Positions 43,579-53,895 of a stretch of 64,000 bases of DNA are shown here, piece by piece. Origin of the DNA: Aquarana catesbeiana (Eukaryota > Chordata > Amphibia > Anura > Ranidae); assembly GCF_042186555.1 (NCBI RefSeq), contig NC_133328.1, positions 611,227,901-611,291,900 on the forward strand. Direction: 5' to 3'. How positions within the stretch are numbered: the first letter of the stretch is position 1; the number at the start of each line of letters is the position of its first letter. The translations under genes and the position numbers were made by a program. The notes beneath the pieces are model-generated. The model was not told the origin of the DNA and searched no databases. It was given only the letters and a program-made list of their open reading frames with translations.

Positions 43579-44057
43579 GCCCCAACCATGATTCACTGTT
43601 GCCTGCAGACGCTAATTATTGTACTGCTCTCCAGCCCTTTGGCGAACAACCTGCCTCCTGAAACAGCAAAATATTTCAAATTTTGGCTCATCAGTGCAGA
43701 GCACCTGCTGCCATTTTTCTGCACCCGAGTTCCTAAGATTCCATGCATAGTTGAGTCACTTAGCCTTGTTTCCACATCGAAAGGTATAGTGGCTTTTTTG
43801 CAATTCTTTCATGAAGACTACTTCTGGCCAGACTTCCCCGGAGAGTACATGGGTGTATCTGGGTCCCACTGATTTCCACCAGTTTTGTGCTGATGCCACT
43901 GCTGGACATCTTCTGATGTGCAAGGGAAGTAAGCATGATGTCTTTCATCTTTGAGCTATGATAAATGCTTGAGGGTCCCCACTCAGGCTGTCAAAGTCCA
44001 GTTAGTTGAATCCCAATGACACATGGGAGGACAGGCTGAGGAAGGGTCCATCCAGGC

Positions 44058-44358
44058 CCAAAGCATAATGCAAAACAGAAAAAAGTAGCACAACCACCAC
44101 ACACCTCATCCGGGCCGAGTGGTAAGCAAGTAAAAGCAGTCTCAGCTCGATTCATCCAGACCACAACTCCAACATGTTTCACCCCATCCCCAGAGCTTAA
44201 TCATGGAGATCTCCATGATTAAGCCCTGAGGGCGGGGTGAAACATGTTGGAGTTGTGGTCTGGATGAATCAAACTGAGGCTGCTTCTTACATGCTTACCA
44301 CTTGGGCCGGGTGAGGTGTGCGGGGGTCGGGCTACCTTTTTCTGTTTTGCATTATGTG
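44058..44358. repeat. About 300-bp imperfect palindrome
   Basis: 'gcataatgcaaaacagaaaa' near 44058 is mirrored by 'tttttctgttttgcattatg' at 44337-44356. The centre is 'cttaatcatggag-atctccatgattaag' (44197-44224). Both arms hold 'aactccaacatgtttcaccc', i.e. a degenerate hammerhead-like GAAACATGTTGG box in each orientation. Near-identical 'tgtctttcatct' words at about 43939-43950 and 44357-44368 may be the target duplication of the whole insert. Confidence 0.75.
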
Positions 44359-44438
44359 TCTTTCATCTGCTGCATTAAACTGATATTAAACAGAGAAGTG
44401 TTAATTGGCATAATTCATTCACATAAATCATATACTAC

Positions 44439-45483
44439 TGTAGCACTAACTCTCGGTGGAGCTGCTGGTTTAAAGCGGGCTTGTTACATTCACTCTCGAT
44501 ACCTCTGTTTCACCGGCACCGGGTCTAGGGTTCCGTCGAGTCCACCTCTGGACGATAAAAAGACCCAAACACTTGAGTAGATTTTCCAATGCTTCAATGA
44601 ACAAATAAAGGAAGTAGCAGGAAAGAGGCAGAAGGAAAGCTGCAGGGAAGCTCAAATACCTTTCCTTAGTACTCTCCAGAACATTCTTAGTAATTGCAGT
44701 TGAATGCACTCCCCTTGTGGGATTCAATCTCTGCCCGCCTGGATAGAACTCTCTCACTGGTCTAGCAGCCAGTACGCAGCACAAACAAAAGTCTCTGCCA
44801 CAGACTTGTTTGGAATAAAACCCGTACGATCCTCTGCCACAGGATGTATTGGTTTCCGATGAATATCAGACACAGCACTTGAACCTTTAAGACAACCCGG
44901 CAGTACTATGCGGTAAAACTACTTCAGGATACGTCCTCCAACCAAGTCACCAGGCCCCTCTTCAGACCAGCACTCTGCATGATCCTTCCATGACGGGTCC
45001 TCCCCTGGGATCTTATCGGTTGTCCAGCTTCTTCACTCAGGATAGACAGCTCAGGACCATTCCTCTGCTGCTGTGGTAGGCCCCAGACAGGCTCCTGGGC
45101 CCACCCACAGGCCGCAGCGACGTGGGCCTCCGGAACGGAGGAATACGAGGTGGTACTCTTAACGTATACCTGTCGGCCAGGAGGGCCAGCAGGTGGCTGG
45201 AAAACGAACCCCAAAACATGGCGTCTGTCCCATAAATACCCTCTCCCAGAATGCAACTCGGAGGACCACCTCCACCGAGTTATCTCCGGGAAAGAGGAGC
45301 ACTCATACGCTTCAACACGTTGCTTTTCCAACACTGGCTCATGGTGACAACGACACCCACCAGCACAGTGTGGAACTACACGCAACGTCAGCCGAGCTGG
45401 AACAGAGGCAAATATAACTTCCTATAACAAGCGACCCACTAGATTTACCTATCAGCGGTAGATAAAAATCTACCAGCGCTACA
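44439..45483 (+). mobile_element. Putative solo LTR (TGTAGCACT...GCGCTACA)
   Basis: Begins TGTAGCACTAAC and ends CAGCGCTACA, as in the sequence at 8499-16865. Flanks CTAC and CTAT match at three of four bases. Size 1,045 bp. Frames on both strands lack any retroviral motif. Identification rests on the ends only. Confidence 0.4.
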
Positions 45484-46140
45484 CTATATATTGTGTCACT
45501 GTATTTTGTTTTTATTTTTCTAACCCTCTAAGTACCTTGTTAGAGCTGTTGTGTGGTCACATGATTTCTGTTCTTTGGCATCTGCAGGAAAAGATTCCTG
45601 GGAGGGGCTTCTATTACTCTGATATACAGTATGTTCTCTACAGTGTGAATCTGTGTCTGGTCAGCCCTGATTGGTGCTATGGCGGTCACATGACTAAAAA
45701 AACTGTTCCAGAAGAGCAATTCAAATTAGATTATAAATATCAAATAACTGTTTTACAGCTCCCAATAAATATTTTTTGAACATCAAATATGTTGGGTTTT
45801 TTTTTTGGATTATTATCAATCAGCATACTATACCCCTCCCCCATAGTGTTTAGCAATAGGAGGATATAAAGGCGGAAGGAGAGAGGGGAGTATCATTTAC
45901 CACTATGCATACGTCCACACGTGTGACTCTATAGTCACGTGGGCTGCACAGATAACAAAAAGGAGGAAATGAAGAGCCTAGAGCTTATAAGGGGACTGAA
46001 ATTGGAGCATGCTCCGTAGAGGACACCACAATCTCAACCTGCAGTGGGGAAACAGAGAAAATGGAAGGGGTAACTGAAGACAGGATCAACCAGGTATATT
46101 TCACTCTACACAAAATTAATACTTTAATGGCTTTGTCAGT
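45484..46140. other. Intergenic, nothing recognised
   Basis: AT-rich; 'gtggtcacatgatttctg' recurs loosely as 'ggtcacatgactaaaa'. No gene. Confidence 0.4.
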
Positions 46141-46141
46141 A

Positions 46142-46600
46142 TAACCACCCTGTTACATAATATGTAATGAGAGTTTTTCATAGTCTGGGTTAAATGACAC
46201 ATTAAGATTCCATGGTAAAGCACTGCATCTACAGTCCTCAACATTGCCAGTTTCTTTGTGCTTCTTCAAAAGAGCCTGAGCAGCACACCTTGAACCCTCA
46301 GTGTGCTTTAAAATCTTTGCCTGGCAGAGACCTTTGCTGATGCAGTATAACAACCTTGTGTCTTGTTGCTGTGCTCAGTCTTATCCTGGTGTATGACCTG
46401 TGACATGAAACTGTATTGCACAACTTCACATTAGTAGAAGAGTTTGACTGTTGCTCACTCAGTTTTAAGCCTCCTACACAGCTGTTTTTGTTTCAGTTAA
46501 TGACCGTGATTCAACCTACATATGAAATTGATGATCATTAGCACCTGCTTGCTTGGTATACTTGGTTAATTATACACCTGACTCTAATCCTACAGAATAC
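46142..46600 (-). pseudogene. Tc1 fragment with N-terminal HTH only
   Basis: The minus-strand frame 46353-46153 reads ISKGLCQAKILKHTEG and QALLKKHKETGNVED, the first DNA-binding helix-turn-helix of a Tc1 transposase. It then continues in unrelated sequence (PWNLNVSFNPDYEKL), so the catalytic domain is deleted. Upstream non-coding bases (46360-46590) look like the Tc1 5' region. Same family as 42500-44375. Confidence 0.7.
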
Positions 46601-46767
46601 CTGACTTTGTGCAAGTGTACAAAGTGTGCAAGTGTAAGAAGTGATGTTGGTTTGAAGCCAAAGGGCAATCACACCAAATATTGATTTGGTTTAGTTTTTT
46701 CTTCTGTTCACCCACTGTGCATTTTGTAAAATGATAAGAATAAACAATTAAAATATATATATTTTCT

Positions 46768-46803
46768 CCCCAGATGACGTCACGTGTGAGGAAACGCATT
46801 GGG
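46768..46803 (+). ncRNA. Hammerhead-like motif (copy 5), degenerate
   Basis: CCC, CAGATGA (U4 changed), an imperfect stem II around TCACgTGTGA, GAAAC, GCATT, then GGG pairing with the leading CCC. The order is right, but one core base is changed and stem III is imperfect. Confidence 0.35.
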
Positions 46804-48191
46804 TGGCGCAATGTGCTGATGTCATCGCGCGTTACAGAAAGCGCAGGACGCTTCTGTGTTTTAGTCAGCTGGCAGATTTCTACTATGCAACTTGACTACT
46901 TTTGACATGGGAACTGTCATGGGAACTGTCCAGATTGGAAATGACCTGGATCCATCGTGTCCGGTGTTACACCCCCCATAGTTTGAATATCGATACCGAT
47001 GTGAACGCTTTCATTGATAATGGTTAGACAGTTTATTTTATGGCTTTTATCTGAGATCATGGTGTCAGGAGGTGGTTGGACAATGTAAGGGCAAACCCCC
47101 CCCCCCCCTCCCCATATTTTCATCCCTGGAGGGTCATCTAGCTTCAATCTTTTTTAAGCTTTTCAGTTTGGGGCCATTCTGGTGTGCTAGACAACTGATA
47201 CACTGATCGGCCATTCTCAAATATCCCTAAGGGTGTGTTGGTTCACTAGGAAATAAGATGCATGGACTGTATTCCATCAAGAATCTCAGCCCACTTAGCA
47301 TTTACAAGGGTTAACAATACGTTTGTTAAGAGACATTGTCTGCAAAAAAAAATTTTGACCATCTTAGTAATGTATTACTACATGCTTTGGCTAGCATGAG
47401 ATAACTAATACTTTTTTGTGTGGCATTTAGAATTGAAGAAGTGGAGCTTTTTCATTTTCTAAAGGGTACTCTTTTTTGTTTTAATATATTTGGTTTAATT
47501 TAATATAAGTATGATTAATTCCACACACATAATATAATTTTTTTTTAAATTAATTTTTCTATATATTTATTCACATCTAGGTCTCAATGGTTATCCTGTT
47601 TATTTAAAATTTTTTTGTAATTTTTTTTAATTACATTACATAATCCTTATATGGAACAGACAGCTACACATTGTCTAATATTCACAGGGATGGTGTGACC
47701 CCCATGTTTACATTATTCTACACCTTAAATTAATAGATTACTCGATGTGAAGATTTTTTTTCTTAATGGTTAAATCACCAGTTTTTTTAGCCAGAGCCAT
47801 TAATGCTATTAGGCCACTAGGGTACCTTTGCACGTTTGTGACAATATCTTCTTTCATTTTATTTTTTATTTATTTATTTTTTTTAATTTTTTTTTATTTA
47901 TTTATTTATATATTTTTTGTCAATTAGTTTCAGATTTGTTTTATTCGGATCTGATTCCTACTATCCCAGTGATATCCAGGGCATCATCATGGCTTGCACG
48001 TTACTGGTTACAATACAGAATATAAGCTCACTTGGCTGATGTTTTTCTCTTGTCCCGTAATCAACTACATTTTAATCAGCAACACACGGGTCCCGATTGC
48101 CCTAATTAAAAATGGCGGCGGTGGCCTCGGACGCCCTGATCTCAGAGGGGGGCGTTCCCTTGTTTGTGATTGTTTCCTATATAGGTGGTGT
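46804..48191. other. AT-rich, no gene
   Basis: Contains a C-run at 47096-47108 and T-rich tracts at 47520-47640 and 47860-47920. No repeat borders recognised. Confidence 0.4.
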
Positions 48192-48264
48192 GTCAGCACG
48201 CCGCCCGTACCCCAGGAAGACGACAGCTCTGTCGAAACGGCGTAGGGAGGAGCGGCGTGCTGAC
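48192..48264 (+). ncRNA. Hammerhead-like fold with 13-bp stem I (copy 6)
   Basis: GTCAGCACGCCGC (48192-48204) pairs perfectly with GCGGCGTGCTGAC (48252-48264); CCC/GGG inside extends the helix. Stem II is CGACAG-ct-CTGTCG, followed by AAAC and the short stem ACGGCGT, then A. The CUGANGA box is damaged (CAGGAAGA, apparently lacking two bases). Architecture preserved, catalysis unlikely. Confidence 0.5.
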
Positions 48265-49444
48265 GTCACCACCACACCACGCTGAACCCGGAAGGAACGG
48301 GCAGCAGCTGAAGCCGGCCGGCACTTAACGATTTTTAAGCGATCTTTTACTGCACACACTGTAAGTGTTATTCTTTTATTTAATTAAAGAGTTTTTTACT
48401 GTATTACGCTATGGAGTATTCTCTTTTCTTGCTTACCTGTGGATTGGGAGCGGAAACATCTTCACTAGGTTGATTTCCTGGAGCGGTGGCCTGTGACATA
48501 TACCGTAACAGAGACCCAGTGGCTGGGGGATACAGCCACTTGCGTGTAAGATCTCTGTGACAGGAGATCTTTGGATCTGGTAAGGGGCCCATTTACTTGA
48601 GGTGGAGGAACTCCCAGCAACATCACGCTCCTTAGGGAGACAGTGTTTCTTGCATGCCTATATCACTTGAAGAAAGGGTGTCTCTCTCCTTCTATCCATA
48701 AAGTTTTTGTATCCATAAGGACTTTATTCTCTGATTATATGGACTCATTCTAATTGCTTTCAATCATTGAACCCCTTTTTGTTCACCATCATTTTATCAA
48801 TGTGATCTAAATTTTGCTGATATTGAATTCTTTAAATTAATAATTTTTTTCTTCTGTTTATGCTTGATTGTCACTCAGTTGGTTTTATCAATTATGACCA
48901 CGTTTATTCACTGGTAGCGCAGCCTAATACTTGCATACTTTTGACATGTAAGTGCAATCTGTCTTTACAATAAAGATATAAGTAAGGTTTTACACTATGT
49001 GGAACGTCTTTTATGTGGATCACGGCCATACTCAGATATTATCATGATAAGAGTTACAGCCCATATCCTTAATCTGGAGTGGTATCTTCTTATTTAAGGT
49101 GGTGGGGGCAAGATCGGTAGACCCTATTGGTGATTCTATGCTTTTTATCCTCATTTGAATACTTATGAAGAGGATTTGTCTCAATCTTACACAAACTCTC
49201 CCTCTTTTTTGAGAACTTTTTCAGCATATCAGTGAACTTGCACATGGACTTTGATACACATGGGTGTTATACAATTCATTGTTCACAGGCTATATATGTG
49301 GTCACTAGAACAAGTTTTTTTAATATTTTTTGATGTTTTGATATATGTATATTTCATACCAGTTGTTTTAGCGTGGCTTCTTTGCCTTTGGATATATTTT
49401 TGAAAGCATTCCTTCTTTACAGCATTCCTTCACACAAACATTTG
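48265..49444. other. AT-rich sequence after hammerhead-like motif, no gene
   Basis: AT-rich with 'ttttttaatattttttgatg'. It may be the retroelement body; no reverse transcriptase or endonuclease motif found. Confidence 0.35.
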
Positions 49445-50118
49445 CACAGTACTATACAAAAACGTAAATGTATTTTATTGGGATTTTATGTGATAGACGA
49501 CCACAGAGTGGCACATAATTGTGAAGTGGAAGGAAAATGATAAATGGTTTTCAAAATTTTTTACAAATAAATATGTGAAAAGTGTGGCGTGCATTTGTAT
49601 TCAGCCCCTTTACTCTGATACCCCTAACTAAAATCTAGTGGAACCAATTTCCTTCAGAAGTCATATAATTAGTAAATAGAGTCCACCTGTGTGCAATTTA
49701 ATCTCAGTATAAATACAGCTGTTCTGTGAAGCCCTCAGAGGTTTGTTAGAGAACCTTAGTGAACAAACAGCATCATGAAGGCCAAGGAACACACCAGACA
49801 GGTCAGGGATAAAGTTGTGGAGAAGTGTAAAGCAGGGTTAGGTTATAAAAAAATAAAAAATATCCAAAGCTTTGAACATCTTACGGAGCACTGTTCAATC
49901 AATAATCCGGAAATGGAAAGAGTATGGCACAACTGCAAACCTACCAAGACATGTCCGTCCACTTAAACTGACAGGCCGGGCAAGGAGAACATTAATCAGA
50001 GAAGCTGCTAAGAGGCCCATGGTAACTCGGAAGGAGCTGCAGAGATCCACAGCTCAGGTGGGAGAATCTGTCCACAGGACAATTATTAGTCATACACTCC
50101 ACAAATCTGGCCTTTATG

Positions 50119-51623
50119 AAATGGCGGCTGGTGAAGTTTTAAGATGGGGGCGCCAGACCCCGCCCTTCCTTTTTGACCCCTCCCACTTCTCATAAGACAC
50201 ACACCTTATTATAATTAGGGGGCCTGGTATTCATTACATCAGGTGCCCCTAGCAGAGTCCCTCCTTACATCAGGTGCCCCCAGAGGAGCCCTTCTTTACA
50301 TCAGGTGCCCCCAGCAGAGTCCCTCCCTACATCAAGTGCCCCCAGCAGAGTCCCTCCTTACATCAGGTGCCCCCAGCAGAGTCCCTCCTTACATCAGGTG
50401 CCCCCAGCAGAGTCCCTCCTTACATCAGGTGCCCGCCATCAGTGAAGTCTTCCTTACATCTGTGTCCCCATCAGCGGAGCCCCTCCTTACATCAGTGTGC
50501 CCATTAGCGGAGCCCCTCCTTACATCAGTGTCCCCATCAGCGGAGCCCCTCCTTACATCAGTGTCCCCATCAGCGGAGTCCCTCCTTACATCAGTGTCCC
50601 CATCAGCAGAGCCCCTCCTTACATCTGTGTCCCCATCAGCAGAGTCCTCCTTACATCTGTGTCCCCATCAGCAATGTCCCTCCTTACATCAGTGTCCCCA
50701 TCAGCAGAGTCCATCCTTACATCTGTGTCCCCATCAGCAGAGTCCTTCCTTACATCTGTGTCCCCATCAGCAGAGTCCCTCCTTACATCTGTGTCCCCAT
50801 CAGCAGAGTCCCTCCTTACATCAGGTGCCCCATCAGTGGAGTCCTCCTTACATCTGTGTCCCCATCAGTGGAGCCCCTCCTTACATCTGTGTCCCCATCA
50901 GTGGAGTCCTCCTTACATCTGTGTCCCCATCAACAGAGTTCCTCCTTACATCAGTGTCCCCATCAGCGGAGTCCCTCCTCACATGTGTGACCCCATCAGC
51001 AGAGTCCTCCTCACATCTCAGCGTCCCCATCAGCAGAGTCCTCCTCACACCCCTCAGTGTCCCCATCAGCAGAGTCCTCCTCACATGATCTCAGTGTCCC
51101 CAGAGTCCTCCTCACATGTGTCTCCGGCAGCGGAGCCCATCCTTCATGTTGCGTCTGTCCCCTTCAGCGGCAGCTATTCAGTTCTTGGCTTTCTCCGTGT
51201 GTTCAGTGGAGAGGGGAGGAGTCTCCTCTCTCCACTGAACACAAGGGGATTAGTCCTCACGGTGGCGGTGGCCATCTTTTTGTAGCCCGCCGGCCAGAAG
51301 TGTCGTCTTACATGGAGAACAAAGCACCCGGCCGTAGTGATACTACAGGCAGGCGGAAGCTCTCCAGCATGATGGACTGCGCCACAAGCCTATTCAAAAC
51401 CCCGCAAGTGAAGCATCTTGTCTGCAATCTCGTGATTGCATTGACATGGCGCTTCCCATAGTGTACTGTGTCTGGTGCCCGAACACAGTGGACTTAAAGG
51501 ACATTTTTTTATATATTTTTTTTTTAAAGGGCCTTTTTCAAAAAAATTATTATTATTATTTTTTTTTGTGACTGCTGGGGAGGCAACGGCGCCCGTGTGC
51601 CCCCTATGGACGGGCCGCCACTG
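50119..51623. mobile_element. Minisatellite-bearing hAT, TSD CCTTTATG
   Basis: CCTTTATG at 50111-50118 and 51624-51631. Opens AAATGGCGGCTGGTGAAG (two mismatches to CAGTGGCGGCTGG) and closes GGGCCGCCACTG. 1,505 bp, no transposase. The centre is a minisatellite (50240-51150); the right part has a 'ggagaggggaggagtctcct' inverted repeat and an A/T-run. A sister copy starts at 62808. Confidence 0.88.
50240..51150. repeat. Minisatellite, about 30-bp units
   Basis: Units such as 'cagcagagtccctccttaca' plus 'tcaggtgccccc' or 'tctgtgtccccat'. The two variants are clustered: 'ggtgccccc' first, then 'gtgtccccat', ending with 'ctcacat' forms. Open frames on both strands are repeat artefacts. Confidence 0.93.
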
Positions 51624-51799
51624 CCTTTATGGAAGAGTGTCAAGAAGAAAAACATTGCTGAAAGAAAGACCCGTTTGCAGTTTTTGAGAAGCCATGTGGG
51701 GGACACAGCAAACATATGGAAGAAGGTGCTCTGGTCAGATGAGACCAAAATTGAACTTTTTGGCCTAAAAAGCAAAACACTATTTGTGGCAGAAATCTA

Positions 51800-52225
51800 A
51801 TGCGACATACACACGGTCAAATTTTCCAAAGGGAAATGTTGGATGTGAGCTTGTTGTCGGAAAGTCCGACTGTGTGTGTGCTCCATCGAACATTTGCTGT
51901 CGGACTTTCCGCCAATAAATGTTTGCTAGCAGGTTTTCAAATTTTCCACCAACAAAACTTTGTTGTCGGAAAGTTTGATCGTGTGCACACAAGTCCGTCG
52001 CACAAAAGTGCTCAGAATCAAGGAGAGAGAGCCGCACGGGCTATTGAACTTCCTTTTTCTCGGCTCGTCATACGTCTTGTACTGTACGTCACCATGCTCC
52101 CACGTTTGGAATTGTTGGCCAACATTTGTGTGACCGTGTGTATGCAAGACAAGTTTGAGCCAACAACCTTCGAAAAAAAATCCATGGTTTTGTTGCCGGA
52201 AAGTCAGATCGTGTGTACGCGGCAT
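51800..52225. mobile_element. TAATGCGAC foldback MITE in Tc1 (copy 3)
   Basis: TA at 51798-51799 and 52226-52227. Opens ATGCGACATACACACGGTC and closes GATCGTGTGTACGCGGCAT. Mirrored 'gttgtcggaaagt' words in both arms. Same family as 28165 and 41341. Confidence 0.85.
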
Positions 52226-52937
52226 TACACTGCACATCACCCTTAACACACCATCCCCACCGTGAAACATGGTGGTGACAGCATCATGTTGAGGGGATGC
52301 TTTTCTTCAGCTGAGACAGGGAAGCTGGTCAGAGTTGATGGGAAGATGGATGGAGTCAAATACAGGGTGATCTTAGAAGAAAACCTGTTAGAGTCTGCAA
52401 AAGACTTGAGACTGGGGCGGAGGTTCCCCTTCGAACAGGACAACAACCCTAAACATACAGCCAGAGCTACAATGGAATGGTTTAGATCAAAGCATATTCA
52501 TGTGTTAGAATGGCCCAGTCAAAGTCCAGAACTAAATCTGTGGCAAGATTTGAAAATTGCTGTTCACAGACACTCTCCATCCAATCTTACAGAGCTTGAG
52601 CTATTTTGCAAAGAAGAATCGGCAAAGATTTCACTCTCTAGGTGTGCAAAGCTGGTAGAGACATCCCCAAAAAGACTTGCAGCTCTAATTGCAGCGACAG
52701 GTGGTTCTACAAATTATTGACTCAGGGGGGCGCCATACAAATGTACCCCACACTTTTCACATATGTATTTGTAAAAAATGTTGAAAACCATTTATCATTT
52801 TCCTTCCGCTTCACAATTATGTGCCACTTTGTGTTGGTCTATCACATAAAATCCCAATAAAATGTATTTAAGTGTTCAGTTGTAACATGACAAAATGTGG
52901 AAAATTTCAAGGGGTATGAATACTTTTTCAAGGCACT

Positions 52938-52960
52938 GTGTATATATATATATATATATC
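52938..52960. repeat. (TA)n microsatellite at Tc1 border
   Basis: 'gtatatatatatatatatat' immediately after the Tc1 terminus, which explains the missing clear TA duplication there. Confidence 0.85.
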
Positions 52961-53400
52961 ATGTTGTTAATAATTAAAGATGAAAAACATGTCTACCTTC
53001 ATATCAGGATGGGATTTTGTTATTCTGCAAATAGTTGTAGTCATCTCTATATACATAACTGCCCCCCAGAGCAATACTTTGCTGCAAGCACGTTTTGTAG
53101 TCCTAAAGAGGTTATGCTGCATAGGGAATGCTGGGCACTTGTAACCGTTCACTGTTTCTTGCCTACATAGCTAGAAAATCAATCAATATTTCTTACAAAG
53201 CAAAGAAACAGAGTGCAGTGATTTGCACTCGGAGATTTATTTTTATCAGGAATTCTTTAGCTCTCGATAACAGTGATTGATGCTTTTCCCATGGGAAGGT
53301 CCTCTGTGGCTTTCCCAGTGTTGGAAAGAAGACAAGATCCACAGAGAGTTTTAAAAATAAATAAAGCAAGAGGAATCCAAAATAGTTTTTGATGAATACG
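52961..53400. other. Intergenic, nothing recognised
   Basis: No gene or repeat border seen. Confidence 0.4.
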
Positions 53401-53404
53401 GGGT

Positions 53405-53640
53405 ACCCGGGGCGCTTGGTAGTGAGGGCGATAACCTTGCAGCTAATGAATGCTGGGGTCAGCTCCCACCAGGACCCTCGCTGCATTATATTTGTATGTT
53501 GCTGCTGTGTTTGTATGGATCAAGGCAAGACAGGGGAACTGCGGTGGGAGGCGTTCTGTGTGAAATCGAGAATATGTATCAGAGTAACGTAGTTAGCCAG
53601 GTTGAAAAAAGATGCAAGTCCTTTGAGTTCAACTCATATA
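53405..53640 (+). repeat. Possible tRNA-derived SINE or LINE 3' end
   Basis: 'ggcgcttggtagtgagggcg' resembles a degraded A box and 'ggggtcagctccc' a degraded B box. 'tagttagccaggttgaaaaa' and 'agtcctttgagttcaactca' are phrases seen in dispersed amphibian repeats. Too decayed for a firm class. Confidence 0.3.
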
Positions 53641-53893
53641 AAAAAAAATAAAATAAATGGTAAAACTTCCATATACAGAATCCTATAGCCACAGCGTTCC
53701 AGAGGAGGGCAAAAAAAAAACGTATGGTCAAATTTGCTCCAATGGGGAAAAAATAATATGACCAGAAGATACAGAGCTTTAAAAATATGGAACTCCAGTA
53801 AAAAAAAAAAAAAATTTTTAAAATTCTATTTTTCGATAAAGTGGACGATTGTCAGATTTTAATTGCTCAAAAAAGCTTGAAGCCCCCAAATAA
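53641..53893. other. AT-rich filler, no gene
   Basis: A-runs near 53641-53650 and 53801-53812. Nothing else seen. Confidence 0.4.
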
Positions 53894-53895
53894 TA

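Larger units (their letters stand above)
42500..44375 (-). pseudogene. Tc1 transposase remnant, interrupted twice
   Basis: Read on the minus strand, from high to low coordinates: a fragment ADERH near 44373-44358; IMLTSLAHQKMSSSGIS near 43930; LARSSLHERIAKKP; SALMSQNLKYFAVSG in place of the first catalytic motif; then, after the hAT insertion, EVCDRPKFILQQDNDPKHT and NVIKNYLQCKEEQGVLEV (about 42690-42570), which holds the second Asp. Several frameshifts and stops are present. It belongs to the same Tc1 family as the fragment at 46153. Inserted elements: hAT at 42797-43578 and a palindromic block at about 43951-44357. Confidence 0.8.
49775..52720 (+). pseudogene. Tc1 transposase, interrupted and mutated
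   Basis: The ATG at 49775 starts MKAKEHTRQVRDKVVEK; the first helix-turn-helix is followed by a frameshift, and the second (STVQSIIRKWKEYGTTANLP) reads in the next frame. The line runs to LHKSGLY, is broken by the hAT, and resumes with TRLQFLRSHVGDTANIWKKV and SDETKIELFG (first catalytic Asp). It is broken again by the MITE and resumes with VKHGGDSIMLRGCF and FEQDNNPKHTARATM (second Asp). At SPELNLWQDL four residues expected between N and L are missing, which removes the catalytic Glu of the NPIEN motif. It ends AATGGSTNY. Non-functional for several independent reasons. Confidence 0.88.
49445..52939 (+). mobile_element. Tc1-like transposon with two nested insertions
   Basis: Long inverted termini: 'attttattgggattttatgt' and 'cacataattgtgaagtgg' on the left (49474-49530) mirror 'acataaaatcccaataaaat' and 'cttcacaattatgtgcc' on the right. 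The right end closes CAAGGCACTG next to TATATA. The left terminus lacks its outermost about 80 bp. The transposase is split by a hAT (50119-51623) and a foldback MITE (51800-52225). Confidence 0.85.

Noticed and set aside
50243..51285. Two overlapping plus-strand ORFs of 262-281 codons
   Set aside because: Translated minisatellite inside a non-autonomous hAT element. A truncated analogue lies at 63195-63659.
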